A stretch of 64,000 bases of DNA from Sulfitobacter sp. S190 (GTDB taxonomy: Bacteria > Pseudomonadota > Alphaproteobacteria > Rhodobacterales > Rhodobacteraceae), in assembly GCF_025141935.1 (NCBI RefSeq), contig NZ_CP081120.1:3217501-3281500 (forward strand). The letters run 5' to 3'. Of this stretch, positions 34,289-43,901 are shown piece after piece. The stretch's first letter is position 1. Each line of letters starts with the position of its first letter. Position numbers and translations under genes: made by a program. The notes beneath the pieces were generated by a model that was not told the origin of the DNA, ran no database searches, and saw only the letters and a program-made list of their open reading frames with translations.

Positions 34289-35604
34289 TCCGCCGCCAGA
34301 GCCATCGCGCGTTTCGCTTCAAGCGCCCGGACAACCGACACGGCACTGGCCAGCCCGTCTTCGTGGAAACCGTGGCGCATCCATGCCCCACAGAACCACG
34401 TGCCGTTCTCGCCGTTGAACGCGCGCACGTCCTTTTGGGCCGCCAGCGCCGCCAGATCGTAGACCGGATGACGCAGCGTGACCTGATCGTAAATCAACTC
34501 CTCGCGGATGGTGCGCTTGGTATTGAGCGTCACGAAATGCGGATCGTCCTGCGGGATCGGCTGCAGCGAATTCATCCAGTAGGTCAGATCGATCCTTTCG
34601 GAGCGGTTGTCGCGGTCCTCGGTATAGACCCACGAAGCCCACGTCGCGCGGCGTTTGGGCATGATGTCGGTATCTGCATGCAGGACGATGTCGTTCGGCT
34701 GGTACCCGATGGCCCCCAGCGCCGCCGCTTCCTTGGCGGTGGGATCAGCGAGCATCGACAGCGTGTCGTCGGAATGGGTGGCAAAAATGACCTCGTCAAA
34801 CCGCTCCCAATCGCCCCCCGCGGTGCGCACATCGACGCCGATACCGTCGCGGCGTACCGCAGCGATGGGTGCCTTGACGCGGATGTCGACCCCGTGACGG
34901 CGCATCGCCGCCTCCAGACGGGTGACATAGGATGCCGAACCGCCCTCGACGGTGTACCACTGGTGCTGGCCGGAATAATTCAGCAGCGCGTGGTTCTCGA
35001 AAAACTGGATCATCGCATGGGCCGGAAAATCCATGATCTTTTCCGTCGGCGTGGACCAGATGGCACCGGAAAGCGGCAACAGGTAATAATCACGGAAATA
35101 ATCGCCGGTCCCCATCTTCGCCAGAAACTCCGCCGTGCTCAGCGACGTATCCTGCGCCACGTCGAGCGCGGTCTTGTTGAATTTCACGATGTCGCGCAGC
35201 ATCCCGATAAACTTCGGATTAACGAGGTTGCGCCGCTGTGCGAACATTGCGTTGAAACTGGTCAATGCGTATTCGAGCCGCCCGCCGTCGATCGACGCGC
35301 CAAAGCTCATGTTCGACTTCACCACCGGCACGTCCAGCTCGTCGAACAACTCTGCCAGATGCGGATAGTTGGCGTAGTTGAACACGATGAAACCGGTATC
35401 GACCGGCTGGTCGCCGTTCTTGCCCGCCACAACGGTGCGGGCGTGCCCGCCGATCCGGTCGCCCGCCTCGAAAAGGGTCACGCGGTTGTGCGGCGCCAAC
35501 TTGTAGGCCGCGCCCATTCCTGAGATTCCCGCGCCAATCACGGCAATGCGTCTGCTCTTGGGCGCAGAGTTCGGGTCAAACCCGTCGGCGGTTTCAAATG
35601 GCAT
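34285..35604 (-). CDS. FAD/NAD(P)-binding amine-oxidase-like flavoprotein
   Basis: The 439-residue flavoprotein has an N-terminal Rossmann FAD motif (IAVIGAGISGMGAAYKL) with GxGxxG from residue 24, and a second strand ending ALFEAGDRIGGHART-type. It resembles the NAD(P)/FAD-dependent oxidoreductase / amine oxidase group near cyclopropane-fatty-acid genes. It opens the operon that lies divergent from rpoE-chrR. A promoter element of the sigma-E type lies 38 bases before the ATG. I see no ribosome binding site. Homologues in this position have been linked to lipid or furan-fatty-acid chemistry, but that link is recalled and not tested. Confidence 0.88.
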   Translation of the reverse strand: MPFETADGFDPNSAPKSRRIAVIGAGISGMGAAYKLAPHNRVTLFEAGDRIGGHARTVVAGKNGDQPVDTGFIVFNYANYPHLAELFDELDVPVVKSNMSFGASIDGGRLEYALTSFNAMFAQRRNLVNPKFIGMLRDIVKFNKTALDVAQDTSLSTAEFLAKMGTGDYFRDYYLLPLSGAIWSTPTEKIMDFPAHAMIQFFENHALLNYSGQHQWYTVEGGSASYVTRLEAAMRRHGVDIRVKAPIAAVRRDGIGVDVRTAGGDWERFDEVIFATHSDDTLSMLADPTAKEAAALGAIGYQPNDIVLHADTDIMPKRRATWASWVYTEDRDNRSERIDLTYWMNSLQPIPQDDPHFVTLNTKRTIREELIYDQVTLRHPVYDLAALAAQKDVRAFNGENGTWFCGAWMRHGFHEDGLASAVSVVRALEAKRAMALAAE

Positions 35605-35642
35605 ATAAGGGGGGTGTCCTGCGATTTTTATATTCGTTCAGC

Positions 35643-35670
35643 TATACGGCTCAGAAGCGGCTTTGGATGT
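35643..35670 (-). promoter_or_regulatory. Candidate sigma-E (RpoE) promoter of the flavoprotein operon
   Basis: On the minus strand ACATCC is followed after 16 bases by CGTATA. The spacing equals that of the facing rpoE promoter candidate, and the -10 shares the CGTA core. The -35 matches TGATCC at four of six positions. Confidence 0.45.
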
Positions 35671-35693
35671 AAATGAATTCCATAATTCTTTTT

Positions 35694-35721
35694 TGATCCA
35701 GTCGGGGCCTTGCAGCGTACC
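35694..35721 (+). promoter_or_regulatory. Candidate sigma-E (RpoE) autoregulatory promoter of rpoE-chrR
   Basis: TGATCC is followed after 16 bases by CGTACC. TGATCC with a CGTA-type -10 is the pattern of the ECF11 (RpoE/ChrR) sigma group. Autoregulation of rpoE-chrR is known in Rhodobacter. The predicted start site falls near 35728. Confidence 0.6.
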
Positions 35722-35829
35722 TTTTGCATGTTAGCCTTTGATCAATCCTCACCGTCCAGCGCTCCTTTTGACAAACGTCGATTGGTGTCGTTTCAGGCGA
35801 GGCCCTGTAACACCAAGAAACGAACTGGC

Positions 35830-36387
35830 GTGATCAGCTCTAAAGACAACAAAAAGAAACGGGCGTTGTGGGTCGATGAGATGGTCAGGGTACGTGACCA
35901 GCGCGACCGGAAGGCGTTTGCGGCCCTGTTCGAGCACTTTGCGCCGCGCATCAAAGGCTTCCTGATAAAGTCGGGATCAGACGCCGCAACCGCCGAGGAA
36001 TGCGCGCAGGACGTGATGACAACACTTTGGCGCAAGGCCGATCAGTTCGATCCGGCGCGGGCATCGGTCTCCACATGGATATTCACCATTGCGCGCAACC
36101 GGCGCATCGACATTTCGCGCCGCGAACGTAGACCCGAGCCCGAAGAACTGACCTGGGGACCAGAACCCGAACCCGAACAATCCGTCGTTGTGGAAATGCA
36201 GCAGGAAAGCGCGCGTCTCGTGGACGCCATCGCCGCCTTGCCCAAGCCGCAGCGCGACCTGATCGAACAAGCCTATTTCGGCGATCTCACCCAATCCGAG
36301 ATCGCGCATATCACCGGTCTGCCACTTGGCACGATCAAATCCCGTATACGTCTGGCGCTGGACCGCTTGCGCCACTCCATGAAGTGA
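35830..36387 (+). CDS. rpoE: RpoE, ECF sigma factor of the singlet-oxygen response
   Basis: RpoE binds RNA polymerase to transcribe genes that protect against singlet oxygen and organic peroxides, and is held inactive by ChrR. Region 2 carries the RKAFAALFEHFAPRIKGFLIK and WIFTIARNRRIDISRRERR motifs. Region 4 ends with TGLPLGTIKSRIRLALDRLRHSM. The exact start is uncertain. The GTG at 35830 gives 185 residues, in line with the family. Upstream ATGs at 35710 and 35728 give longer N-termini, but the first precedes the predicted transcription start and the second would make the mRNA leaderless. No clear ribosome binding site is visible at any of them. Confidence 0.9.
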   Translation: MISSKDNKKKRALWVDEMVRVRDQRDRKAFAALFEHFAPRIKGFLIKSGSDAATAEECAQDVMTTLWRKADQFDPARASVSTWIFTIARNRRIDISRRERRPEPEELTWGPEPEPEQSVVVEMQQESARLVDAIAALPKPQRDLIEQAYFGDLTQSEIAHITGLPLGTIKSRIRLALDRLRHSMK

Positions 36388-36395
36388 CCCGAAAC

Positions 36396-37049
36396 ATGAC
36401 CGACAGAAAGATCAAACACCATCTCGACGATGCCACCTTGCTTGGCTACGCGACGGGCAACCTGCCCGAAGCGTTCAACCTGCTTGTGGCTGCCCATATC
36501 TCCATGTGCGACGACTGCCGTGCCGCGGCGGCGTCCTTTGACGCCATCGGTGGTGCGATGATGGGCGATACGGATGCGGCCGCCATGACCGCGGGCAGCT
36601 TTGACAAGGTGCTTGCCGGCCTCGATGACGCGCCCTTGCCGGCACCGGCTTCTGCCCCGCGCGTCGCCTCCGCCCTGCCCGCGCCGCTGCAGGACTACGT
36701 GGGCGGCGATCTGGACAGCATTCGCTGGCGGACCGTCGGGATGGGGGTGAAACAGGCGATCCTAAAAACCTCCAAGACCGCGACAGCACGGTTGCTCTTT
36801 ATTCCGGCCGGTGCCGCGATGCCCGACCACGGACACAACGGCAAGGAAATGACGCTGGTTCTGCAAGGCGCGTTCGTGGACGAAGATGATTACTTCGGCC
36901 GCGGTGACGTTGAAATCGCGGACGCCGATGTGCAGCACATCCCCGTTGCCGACATCCACGAAGATTGCGTCTGTCTCGCCGTTACCGATGCGCCGTTGCG
37001 GTTCGACGGGGTGATCCCGCGCATCTGGCAGAAATTCGCACGTATCTGA
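36396..37049 (+). CDS. chrR: ChrR, zinc anti-sigma factor of RpoE
   Basis: ChrR binds RpoE and releases it in response to singlet oxygen. The 217-residue protein has the N-terminal zinc-binding ZAS domain with His near residue 8/9 and HISMCDDC (His34, Cys38, Cys41). The C-terminal cupin domain binds a second zinc (His145, His147, Glu151 and His181). Two cysteines follow at 191 and 193, as in the Rhodobacter protein. I chose the ATG about nine bases after the rpoE stop because the alternative GTG overlaps the rpoE stop codon. It is cytoplasmic and in one operon with rpoE. Confidence 0.94.
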   Translation: MTDRKIKHHLDDATLLGYATGNLPEAFNLLVAAHISMCDDCRAAAASFDAIGGAMMGDTDAAAMTAGSFDKVLAGLDDAPLPAPASAPRVASALPAPLQDYVGGDLDSIRWRTVGMGVKQAILKTSKTATARLLFIPAGAAMPDHGHNGKEMTLVLQGAFVDEDDYFGRGDVEIADADVQHIPVADIHEDCVCLAVTDAPLRFDGVIPRIWQKFARI

Positions 37050-38066
37050 TCAGTCGCCTGTCAGGGGCTCAAGCGCCGGAAGACCCCGGTGCATCAGCTT
37101 CAGATAGGTTTCGGCGTCTATATTGGCGCCACAGACGACCACCCCGACCCGTAGCCCCTGCAGGCGGTGTCGCAACGGCCCCATAACGGCGGCCAACGCG
37201 GCACCGGCTGCAGGTTCCACGGCCAGCTTCGCTTCCTGCTGGAAGGCCACCATTCCCGCACAGATCGCGTCATCATCGAGCAACACGATATCGTCCAGAT
37301 ACGTGGCACACAGCGCGTGGCTGAACGGCAGCGACATCGGCGCGCCCAGACTGTCGGCGACCGTATCCACCCGGTCGAGCTGCAGCGGCGTTCCCGCGGC
37401 CAGCGATTGCGACATCGACGCCGCGCCTTCGGGCTCCACCCCGTAGACCGCGCAGTTCGGATTGATCTGTTTGACTGCCGCCGCAATCCCGCTGATCAGA
37501 CCGCCCCCACCGATCGACACGACAACCGCATCCAGATGTCCGGCGTCCTCCAGCATTTCCAGACCGACGCCCGCGGTACCCAGCGACGTGCGCGGCCCTT
37601 CAAAGGGATGGATGAAAAACCTGTCCTCCTCGCGCACCAGACGCTCGGCCTCGGCAAATGTTTCCGCCCCCGGCGCCTTCATGACGACCTCGGCCCCTTC
37701 GGCGCGCGCCATGGCGACGCGAAACGGATTTGCGTTCGACTGGATCACCACTTTCGCCGATGCGCCAACCTGCCGCGCGGCCCAGGCCGCCGCAATCGCG
37801 TGGTTTCCCGCGCTTGCCGCCGTGATGCCCTGCGCCCGCTGGTCCGGCGTCAGATTGCGCGCCACCGACAGCGCGCCGCGGGCTTTGAAGGTGCCGGTAT
37901 GCTGCAACGATTCCAGCTTCAGAACCACCTCGCCCCCACCCAACAACCGCGTCATCAACGCAGAGCCAAGCGTATACGTCGGTGTGCGCACCACCTGCCC
38001 GGCGATGGCCGCGGTGTTGGCCCTGATCGCGTCAAGCGACAGCGCGTTGATATCGGGTGTCGTCAT
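37050..38066 (-). CDS. Threonine/serine dehydratase-like PLP enzyme
   Basis: The 338-residue fold-type II PLP enzyme has the catalytic Lys61 in HTGTFKARGAL and the phosphate-binding glycine loop SIGGGGLISG. There is no C-terminal ACT regulatory domain, so it resembles the short, catabolic or serine-racemase-type members rather than biosynthetic IlvA. Its actual substrate may be threonine, serine or a 3-hydroxyaspartate. Its start overlaps the rmuC stop codon by four bases. The 3' end is adjacent to the convergent chrR stop codon, with no gap. Confidence 0.88.
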   Translation of the reverse strand: MTTPDINALSLDAIRANTAAIAGQVVRTPTYTLGSALMTRLLGGGEVVLKLESLQHTGTFKARGALSVARNLTPDQRAQGITAASAGNHAIAAAWAARQVGASAKVVIQSNANPFRVAMARAEGAEVVMKAPGAETFAEAERLVREEDRFFIHPFEGPRTSLGTAGVGLEMLEDAGHLDAVVVSIGGGGLISGIAAAVKQINPNCAVYGVEPEGAASMSQSLAAGTPLQLDRVDTVADSLGAPMSLPFSHALCATYLDDIVLLDDDAICAGMVAFQQEAKLAVEPAAGAALAAVMGPLRHRLQGLRVGVVVCGANIDAETYLKLMHRGLPALEPLTGD

Positions 38067-39232
38067 TCCGGAACCGTCCTTGCCGTCGCGCCCAGTGGCA
38101 AGGGCGCGGCATTGTCATCCACATCGACTTCTTCGAAATCGAAATTATCCAATCGGGCGGCCCGCTTTCCCGCGCGCTCTGCCGCTGTGCCGATGCCTTC
38201 CAGATCGCTGCGGGCCTGCCGGAAATGCGTGTCCAGCTTGCCCACCCGCTCCACGACAAGTTCCACATCGCGGTGCAGCATCGCCAGCGTTTTTCTGATC
38301 TCGCCCGCCTGCGCGCGCATTCGCGCATCCTTGAGAATCGCTCGCATGGTATTGAGCGTGGCCATGCAGGTGGTCGGCGACACGATCCAGACTCGACGGT
38401 CGAACCCTTCGCGTACCAGTTCGGGGAAATTGGCATGCAGCTCGGCATAGACCGCCTCGGAGGGCAGGAACATCAACGCACCGTCCGCCGTTTCCCCCTC
38501 GATGATGTATTTGTCGGCGATATCGCGGATGTGCTTGCGGACCGATGTGCGCATGTTGGCCACCGCCGATTTCAGCGCCCAGTCGGTATCGGCGCGGTGC
38601 AGCGCCTCGTAGGCCTCAAGCGGGAATTTACTGTCGATCACGATCGGGCCGGGCGGGTTTGGCAGGTGGATCAAACAATCGGCGCGCCGCCCGTTCGACA
38701 GGGTCTGCTGCATTGCATAGCTGTCAGTCGGCAGCGCCTTGGACACAATATCGCGCAGCTGTATCTCGCCGAATGCGCCCCGCGTCTGCTTGTTGCTCAA
38801 GATGTCTTGCAGGGACAAAACATCGCCCGACAGTTTGGTGATGTTGTCCTGCGCCTTGTCGATCGCTTTCAACCGCTCCTGAAGCTGCGTCAGGCTCGTC
38901 GTGGTGCGCTGGGCGTTGCCGTGCAAACTGGTGTTCAGCCGCTCCTGCATCTCCGCCAGCCTCTGCTGCATTTCCAGCTGCACGGTGTTCAGCCGGATCT
39001 CCATCGTCTGCATCAGTTGGTTCTGGGTACTGGCCTGCGTCTCGGACACGGTCTGCAATCCGCCGCGCAGCTGCTGCTGGCCCGCACCAAGATGGCCCAG
39101 CTGCGCCACCACCGCCGATGGCAACCGCGCGGGCCGCAGCAAAAGCGCCACCAGCAGCAACACGATCAACACCAGAACACCGCCCGCAATCCACAGGATC
39201 TGCTCGGGGTTCAGGCTGTCGAGGGCGCTCAT
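38063..39232 (-). CDS. rmuC: DNA recombination protein RmuC
   Basis: RmuC limits inversion at short repeats and is thought to be a nuclease-like protein. The 389-residue product has a single N-terminal transmembrane helix ([21 protein letters not shown]). A long coiled coil rich in Gln and Glu follows (about residues 40-170). The C-terminal endonuclease-like domain contains [13 protein letters not shown] and [27 protein letters not shown]. The ATG was chosen because it overlaps the mutL stop codon. It forms part of the leftward mutL-rmuC-dehydratase group. Confidence 0.92.
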   Translation of the reverse strand: MSALDSLNPEQILWIAGGVLVLIVLLLVALLLRPARLPSAVVAQLGHLGAGQQQLRGGLQTVSETQASTQNQLMQTMEIRLNTVQLEMQQRLAEMQERLNTSLHGNAQRTTTSLTQLQERLKAIDKAQDNITKLSGDVLSLQDILSNKQTRGAFGEIQLRDIVSKALPTDSYAMQQTLSNGRRADCLIHLPNPPGPIVIDSKFPLEAYEALHRADTDWALKSAVANMRTSVRKHIRDIADKYIIEGETADGALMFLPSEAVYAELHANFPELVREGFDRRVWIVSPTTCMATLNTMRAILKDARMRAQAGEIRKTLAMLHRDVELVVERVGKLDTHFRQARSDLEGIGTAAERAGKRAARLDNFDFEEVDVDDNAAPLPLGATARTVPE

Positions 39233-41088
39233 GTGCGGCCGAACAACCGCTCGATGTCGGCCAGCTTCAGCTCGACATAAGTGGGCCGCCCGTGGTTGCA
39301 CTGGCCTGAATGGGGGGTCGCTTCCATTTCACGCAACAAGGCGTTCATCTCCTCGCCCCGCATCCAGCGGCCCGACCGGATCGATCCGTGGCAGGCAACG
39401 CGGCTCAGGATCGCCTCGATCCGCGCTTGCACCAGCAGGCTCTCGCCCTCGCCCTCCAGCTCGTCCAGAATGTCACGGATCAGCGCCTCTGCGTTGACCT
39501 CGCCCAGAATAGCGGGCGTTTCACGCACGGCGACGGCATCGCCGCCAAACGGCTCCACCGTCAGACCAAAGCGGGCCAAATCATCGGCCACGGCCAAGAG
39601 CGCCGCACGATCATGGGCGGACAGCTCGATGATTTCGGGGATCAGCAACGCCTGCGCCGCGACGCCGTTCTGCGCCATCTGTTTTTTCAGCTTTTCGTAC
39701 ACCAGCCGTTCGTGCGCGGCATGCTGGTCCACAATGACCATGCCCGTTGCGGTCTGCGCGATGATATAATTTTCGTGCACCTGCCCCCGCGCGGTCCCCA
39801 GCGGGAAGTCCTGCGGTTCGGGTGCTGCGCTGTGCTCCGGGGATGGCGGCGCGGGGGTTTCCACGCGCCCCCACATCCCGCGCGTTTCGGCGAAACCGGC
39901 ACCTTGTTGCGGCTCTGCCACCGGTGGCACGGGCCGAGGCGCAAAACCGGCACGGTCCATCTGGTAGATGCGCGCCTCTCCGGCGGGCTCCGCCCGCATC
40001 GCGCCCAGCGTGGCATTGGCCACGGTGGTCGACGCGCGGTGCCCTGCTTCGGCCAATCCGTGGCGCAACGCCGACACGATCAGTCCCCGCACGAGCCCTG
40101 GATCGCGGAACCGCACTTCGGATTTCGCAGGGTGGACATTCACGTCCACCAATGTCGGGTCGCAATCTACGAACAGGGCCGCCGCCGGATGGCGGTCACG
40201 GCTCAGAAAATCGAAATAGGCACCGCGCAGGGCCCCGGTCAGCATCTTGTCCTTCACCGGACGGCCATTCACGAAAAGATACTGCGCAACGGCCGATCCG
40301 CGCGAATAGGTCGGCAGTGCGGCAAAGCCCGACAGGTGGAACCCTTCACGCTCGGCATCGATAGGCAGGGCATTCTCGGCAAAGTCGCGGCCCAGAACCT
40401 GCCGCAACCGGCCGTGCAGCGCATCGAACAGATCCCCCTGTTCGGCCTCGACGCGAAACACCTCGCGGCCGCCACCGTCACCCGACACGTCGCGCAACAC
40501 GAAACGCACGAACGGCTCGGCCATGGCCAGACGCTTGATGACATCCCCGATCGCCTGCGATTCGGCGCGGTCGGTGCGCAGGAATTTCAGCCGCGCGGGC
40601 GTGGCATAAAACAGATCGCGCAGGGTGACGACCGTACCACCGTTCAGCGCCGCGGGCCGGACGGGCTGCGCCGTGCCGCCTGACACGTTGATTTCCGCAC
40701 CGTCGTGGCCGCCTGCACGGCTCGTGATGCTCAACCGGCCGACGGCCCCGAGCGATGGCAGCGCCTCGCCACGGAAACCGAAGGAATGAATGTTCAACAG
40801 ATCGGTGCCGTCAATCTTGGACGTCGCGTGGCGCGACAGCGCCAAGGGCAGATCCTCACCCGCGATGCCGCAGCCGTCGTCCGTCACGCGGATCAGCGTC
40901 TTGCCGCCGTCGGCGTACTCCACCGTGATCCGGCGCGCCCCTGCATCGATCGCGTTCTCGACCAGTTCCTTGACCGCAGAGGCAGGACGCTCGACAACCT
41001 CACCGGCCGCGATACGGTTGATCGCCGCTTCGTCCAACTGCCGGATGACGGGCTGTGAAGCCTCTATATTGCGGTTTGTCTGTGCCAT
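39229..41088 (-). CDS. mutL: MutL, DNA mismatch repair protein
   Basis: MutL links MutS mismatch recognition to strand incision. The N-terminal GHKL ATPase has [20 protein letters not shown] and the [10 protein letters not shown] motif. The C-terminal domain holds [12 protein letters not shown], which fits the DQHA(X)2E(X)4E endonuclease motif, and ACHGSIRSG. That makes it an incising MutL, as in bacteria without MutH. It is 619 residues long, normal for Alphaproteobacteria. It overlaps rmuC and starts the leftward operon. Confidence 0.97.
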   Translation of the reverse strand: MAQTNRNIEASQPVIRQLDEAAINRIAAGEVVERPASAVKELVENAIDAGARRITVEYADGGKTLIRVTDDGCGIAGEDLPLALSRHATSKIDGTDLLNIHSFGFRGEALPSLGAVGRLSITSRAGGHDGAEINVSGGTAQPVRPAALNGGTVVTLRDLFYATPARLKFLRTDRAESQAIGDVIKRLAMAEPFVRFVLRDVSGDGGGREVFRVEAEQGDLFDALHGRLRQVLGRDFAENALPIDAEREGFHLSGFAALPTYSRGSAVAQYLFVNGRPVKDKMLTGALRGAYFDFLSRDRHPAAALFVDCDPTLVDVNVHPAKSEVRFRDPGLVRGLIVSALRHGLAEAGHRASTTVANATLGAMRAEPAGEARIYQMDRAGFAPRPVPPVAEPQQGAGFAETRGMWGRVETPAPPSPEHSAAPEPQDFPLGTARGQVHENYIIAQTATGMVIVDQHAAHERLVYEKLKKQMAQNGVAAQALLIPEIIELSAHDRAALLAVADDLARFGLTVEPFGGDAVAVRETPAILGEVNAEALIRDILDELEGEGESLLVQARIEAILSRVACHGSIRSGRWMRGEEMNALLREMEATPHSGQCNHGRPTYVELKLADIERLFGRT

Positions 41089-41149
41089 AGCGCAATACCT
41101 AGCATGGGTCGCAGTGATTCCGCTAGCCGCGCAGAGCGCTTATCCCCAG

Positions 41150-42373
41150 CTAATTCGCGGTGGCGTCGCGGTACCATGCGACGATCTTTGCCCGTTCCGC
41201 CGGCTGCATATAGCTCAGGTTTGCGGGCGGCATGGCATAGGTCAGCCCCGCCTGAAGATAGATCTGCGTTGCCGCCTGCGCGATCTGGTATTCCGTCTCG
41301 AGACGCACGCCTTTCGGCGCCCACAGCAGCCCGTCCCAAGACGGTTCTGCCGCGTGGCACATCGAACAGCGCCCCAGAACAATGTTGTGCACATCTTCCC
41401 ACCCTTCGGCCTGTGCAAAACGCACGCCCGCGCCCCGCGCCTCTTCGGGTTCGGCCGCGCGGAACATCGGGGCGGTCGACAGCCAAACAATCGCGACGAA
41501 AAGCAGGCTGGTGGCAAGCCACGTCCAGTGTTTCTGACCCGCCCGCGCGTGCATGCTGTTAAAGTAATGCCGGATGGTGACCCCCATCAGGAACACCAGT
41601 GCCGCAATGAGCCAGTTCATTTCGGAGGCAAACGCCAACGGATAGTGATTGGACAACATCAGGAAGATCACCGGCAGCGTCAGATAGTTGTTGTGGGTGC
41701 TGCGTTGCTTGGCGATCTTGCCGTATTTGGCATCGGGTGTACGCCCCGCCTGAAGGTCCGCCACCACGATACGCTGGTTCGGCATGATGATGAAAAAGAC
41801 GTTTGCGCTCATGATGGTGGCGGTAAACGCCCCCAGATGCAGAAGTGCCGCGCGCCCCGAAAAGACGGAAGTGTAGAAGTAGGCCATCGCCACAAGGATC
41901 ACATACAGAAGGATCATCAGGCGTGTGTTGTCATCGCCGAAGCGGCTTTTGCAGATGAGATCATACGCGACCCAGCCAAAGCCCAGCGAGGCGAGTGAGA
42001 TGGCGACAGCCTGCCAGACCTTCAGATCGGCGACCGCAGGATCGACCAGATAGAATTCCGCGCCGAGGTAATACACCAGGATGAGCATGGCAAAGCCCGA
42101 AAGCCAGGTCGAATAGCTTTCCCATTTGAACCACACCAGATCACCGGGCATCTGGTCCGGGGCAACGAGGTATTTCTGCACGTGGTAGAAGCCCCCCCCG
42201 TGCACCTGCCATTCCTCGCCATCCGCACCGGACGCAAGGTTGCGGTCACGGTGCAACCCCAGATCAAGCGCGATGAAGTAGAACGAGCTGCCGATCCAAG
42301 CGATGGCCGTGATGACATGCACCCAGCGCACTGCGAATTCGAGCCAGGAAGAGAGGGCGGCAAGATCGTACAT
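41150..42373 (-). CDS. puuD: PuuD-type urate hydroxylase with C-terminal cytochrome c domain
   Basis: PuuD is an integral membrane enzyme that oxidises urate to 5-hydroxyisourate, passing electrons to its own cytochrome c domain. The 407-residue protein has about eight N-terminal membrane helices, with conserved His near the start (VHVITAIAWIGSSFYFIALD). The haem motif CSMCH is at residues 336-340, with a likely axial Met in YAMPP. It replaces the soluble uricase of other organisms. The gene is the last of the leftward purine cluster and is separated from the permease by 155 bases. Confidence 0.93.
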   Translation of the reverse strand: MYDLAALSSWLEFAVRWVHVITAIAWIGSSFYFIALDLGLHRDRNLASGADGEEWQVHGGGFYHVQKYLVAPDQMPGDLVWFKWESYSTWLSGFAMLILVYYLGAEFYLVDPAVADLKVWQAVAISLASLGFGWVAYDLICKSRFGDDNTRLMILLYVILVAMAYFYTSVFSGRAALLHLGAFTATIMSANVFFIIMPNQRIVVADLQAGRTPDAKYGKIAKQRSTHNNYLTLPVIFLMLSNHYPLAFASEMNWLIAALVFLMGVTIRHYFNSMHARAGQKHWTWLATSLLFVAIVWLSTAPMFRAAEPEEARGAGVRFAQAEGWEDVHNIVLGRCSMCHAAEPSWDGLLWAPKGVRLETEYQIAQAATQIYLQAGLTYAMPPANLSYMQPAERAKIVAWYRDATAN

Positions 42374-42528
42374 TCGGGCTCCTGAGAGATGTGGCGTCCG
42401 GGGTGACCGGCGGATGTGAGTTTATGGGCAAGATGAAGCCTTGCGCAGTGGCCGAACGCAAGGTCGCACGTGGCGGCATCTGCGCGCATAACCGCGCGGC
42501 GACCGGGTGTGGCCGCCGCGCGTGAGGA

Positions 42529-43851
42529 TCAGATTTCGTCAGGCAGGACGAGGTTCAGCACGATCGCCACAAGCGCCGTGGGGGCCACCGCAGATGTCGC
42601 CAGCGTTTTGACCACCCCCGGCAGGTATTGCACGGCGGTCGGCACAAGGTTCAGGCCAAGTCCTGCAGCGAGCGAGACCGCGATGATCACCATGTTGCGG
42701 CGGTTCATCTTCACTTCGGTCAGCACGTTGAGCCCCGCCGCGGCAACCATGCCGAACATCACGATCACGCCGCCGCCCAGCACAGGCAGGGGCATGGAAG
42801 CGATGAGGGCGCCGATTTTTGGCACCAAACCGCACAGGATCAGAACCAGCGCACCGATTGTGACCACGTGGCGGCTCATGATGCCGGTCATGCCGACGAT
42901 GCCGACATTCTGGCTGAACGATGTGTTGGGCAGGCCGCCGAAAACGCCGGCCACGGCCGTGCCCAGACCATCCGCGTATGTCGCGCCCGCGATTTCCGCA
43001 TCCGTTGCTTCGCGGTTTGCGCCTGCCTTGGTTGTGGCGGATGTATCGCCGACTGTCTCGATGGCCGAAACGATCGAGACCAGTGTCACTGCGACCACCG
43101 CGCCGAGCGAGAATTCAAATCCGTAGGGCAACGGCTGGATCGACGTGATCCATGACGCATTGTCCACGGCGCCGAAGTTCACCATGCCGAAGGCCAGCGC
43201 CAGCAGATACCCCACGATCAACCCCACGAGGATTGCCGCGTTGCTGAGCGTGCCCTTGGTAAAGAACTTGAGGACCAGCGCCACGATCACAACCGACAGC
43301 GCCACCGACCAATGCATGAGCGACCCGAAGCTTTCGGCTTCCATCTGGAACGATGCCGCGCCACCTGCGGCGTATTTGATCGCAACGGGGATGAGGTACA
43401 GGCCGATCGCGAGGATCACCAGACCGGTCACAAGTGGCGGGAACAACCAGCGCAGATGCTGTATCACCGCGCCGAGAAAGAAGTGGATGACCCCCGCCAC
43501 GATGCAGGCGCTGAGGGCGACGTTGAGGCCCTGGGTCGCGGCGATGCCCGCCAAGACGCCCACAAAAGCAAAGCTGGTGCCTTGCATGATCGGCAATCTT
43601 GCCCCGATCGGCCCCACGCCCACCGTCTGGAACAGGGTCGCCACACCGGCAAACAGCATTGCCATCTGGATCAGGTACACCTGTTCGGGGCCCCCGAAGG
43701 CAAGCCCCGCAGCACCTGCCACGATGATCGACGGGGTCACGTTGGAGGCAAACATCGCCAATACGTGCTGCAGCCCGAGGGGCACGGCCTGTGCAAGCGG
43801 CGGTGTGTCGTTCGGATCGCGAAAATCGTTCGCGCCAGTCATATCTGTCAT
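42529..43851 (-). CDS. NCS2-type purine/urate permease
   Basis: The 440-residue protein has about 12-14 hydrophobic helices. It shows the nucleobase-cation symporter-2 motifs: VLAMFASNVTPSIIVAGA at the first helix, the GTSFAFVGVLAGIA helix and a QNVGIVGMTGIMSRHVV region. Position in the cluster with urate hydroxylase suggests urate or xanthine uptake (UacT/UraA-like), but the substrate is inferred. The start has AGGGA upstream. Confidence 0.9.
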   Translation of the reverse strand: MTDMTGANDFRDPNDTPPLAQAVPLGLQHVLAMFASNVTPSIIVAGAAGLAFGGPEQVYLIQMAMLFAGVATLFQTVGVGPIGARLPIMQGTSFAFVGVLAGIAATQGLNVALSACIVAGVIHFFLGAVIQHLRWLFPPLVTGLVILAIGLYLIPVAIKYAAGGAASFQMEAESFGSLMHWSVALSVVIVALVLKFFTKGTLSNAAILVGLIVGYLLALAFGMVNFGAVDNASWITSIQPLPYGFEFSLGAVVAVTLVSIVSAIETVGDTSATTKAGANREATDAEIAGATYADGLGTAVAGVFGGLPNTSFSQNVGIVGMTGIMSRHVVTIGALVLILCGLVPKIGALIASMPLPVLGGGVIVMFGMVAAAGLNVLTEVKMNRRNMVIIAVSLAAGLGLNLVPTAVQYLPGVVKTLATSAVAPTALVAIVLNLVLPDEI

Positions 43852-43901
43852 TTCATTGTCCCTGAAGTCGTTTTGATCCGCTCTGACGGCGGCTTTGCGG
43901 A

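Noticed and set aside
35738..35745. TTGATCAA near the rpoE start region considered as an FNR-type site
   Set aside because: The FNR box needs a spacer (TTGAT-N4-ATCAA). Here the half-sites are fused with no spacer, so it is just a short palindrome.
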